Assembly: GCF_013032855.1 (NCBI RefSeq)
Contig: NZ_WQDA01000001.1
Location: 1,185,501 to 1,249,500, forward strand
Length of the DNA stretch: 64,000 nt
Direction: 5' to 3'
Source: Ruegeria arenilitoris
GTDB lineage: Bacteria; Pseudomonadota; Alphaproteobacteria; Rhodobacterales; Rhodobacteraceae
The notes beneath the pieces were generated by a model. That model was not told the origin of the DNA and searched no databases. It worked only from the letters and a program-made list of their open reading frames with translations. This document shows, piece by piece, positions 63,657-64,000 of this stretch; position 1 is the first letter of the stretch, and each line of letters opens with the position of its first letter. Both the position numbers and the translations under genes were made by a program.

Positions 63657-64000
63657 ATGCCTGCCAAAAACACACACAGCGACGTTCGGGCGTCCAATAC
63701 GCCTATCTGGATGGCCGAAAAAGTTATCCAATCCCAGATCAGCCAGATCAAGCCCTACGCCAACAACAACCGCGTGCACGCGGCCAAGAATGTCGACAAA
63801 CTGAAAGCATCGGTGGCCCAGTTTGGCTTTGTCACTCCGATCCTGTTGGATGGTTCGGGCACAATCATCGCGGGTCATGGCCGCTATGAGGCCGCTAAGG
63901 CCCTGGGGTTGAATTCCGTACCGACTGTTGTCGCGGATCATTTGTCAGAAGCGGAAGTGCGCGCTCTGCGCATTGCGGACAATAAGCTGGCGGAATTGTC
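63657..64000 (+). CDS. ParB N-terminal (ParB-like nuclease) domain protein, truncated by window end
   Basis: About 114 residues are visible. After a short tail (MPAKNTHSDVRASNTPIWMA) comes the ParB/Srx fold: ISQIKPYANNNRVHAAKNVD, ASVAQFGFVTPILLDGSGTI, IAGHGRYEAAKALGLNSVPT (GHGR box) and RALRIADNKLAEL. Island-borne proteins of this type in alphaproteobacteria usually continue into a DNA-methyltransferase domain rather than a partition protein; that part would lie beyond the window. A strong ribosome site is 7 bases before the ATG. Confidence 0.85.
   Translation, partial: MPAKNTHSDVRASNTPIWMAEKVIQSQISQIKPYANNNRVHAAKNVDKLKASVAQFGFVTPILLDGSGTIIAGHGRYEAAKALGLNSVPTVVADHLSEAEVRALRIADNKLAEL

Larger units (their letters stand above)
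60514..64000. mobile_element. Integrated element beside tRNA-Ser (left part, continues beyond window)
   Basis: Immediately after the tRNA gene the content changes from housekeeping genes to a large serine recombinase, two small phage/island families (DUF2924, DUF3489) and a ParB-domain gene. The first 375 bases (60514-60888) have no gene and hold clustered CAGGGA repeats. The right end is not in the window, so size, attachment-site sequence and mobility cannot be judged. A tRNA-flanking genomic island or prophage is the simplest reading. Confidence 0.6.

Overview
The window reads as the chromosome of an alphaproteobacterium of the Rhodobacteraceae (Roseobacter group). The grounds are the GC-rich, densely packed genes, the complex I operon with the extra genes known from Rhodobacter, a leucine-degradation cluster, an MttB-family methyltransferase, and several small families (DUF5333, DUF5337, DUF3572, DUF983) that I associate with this group. 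This placement is by gene content and recall; no search was run.

Layout. 1-3997: the end of an acetylornithine-deacetylase-like gene, then three tandem paralogous M20 amidohydrolases. 4037-6356 (minus): waaA and moaA. 6448-12749: a small lipoprotein, then alkD-glmS-glmU (minus), a phosphoglycolate phosphatase and a DegT-type aminotransferase, closed by a terminator. 12906-22863: leucine/isovalerate catabolism (ivd, acyl-CoA synthetase, mccB, mccA, HMG-CoA lyase, methylglutaconyl-CoA hydratase), with ompW on the opposite strand and two unexpected passengers (a membrane-anchored hypothetical and an ASCH protein). 23051-40326: the full 14-gene nuo operon (nuoA-N) carrying at least seven extra genes, closed by a strong terminator that ends three bases before birA. 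40381-43585: birA, coaX and RNase J. 43592-44716 (minus): NUDIX and DUF983 genes. 44935-46836: an EF-hand / ECF sigma / putative anti-sigma / heavy-metal-sensor operon. 46842-52734: two diguanylate cyclases, one PleD-like with degenerate receivers and one preceded by an H-NOX-like protein without its heme histidine, with an MttB-like methyltransferase between them. 52764-60218 (minus): CbiX-like, AEC transporter, and a run holding PhnP-like MBL, tatD, holB, tmk, a D,D-carboxypeptidase and a SPOR lipoprotein. 60424-60513: tRNA-Ser(TGA). From about 60514 to the window end: an integrated element with a large serine recombinase, DUF2924, DUF3489 and a truncated ParB-domain gene.

How the parts fit. 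Leucine degradation feeds acetyl-CoA and acetoacetate; its carboxylase subunit MccA carries the biotin site that BirA would charge. Complex I reoxidises the NADH. The glm genes, waaA, the D,D-carboxypeptidase and the SPOR lipoprotein serve the envelope. The less ordinary content is the set of complex I accessory genes with an extended NuoE, the H-NOX-like/HNOBA-GGDEF pair that seems unable to bind heme in the usual way, the EF-hand/ECF operon, and the tRNA-flanking island with its repeat-rich edge.
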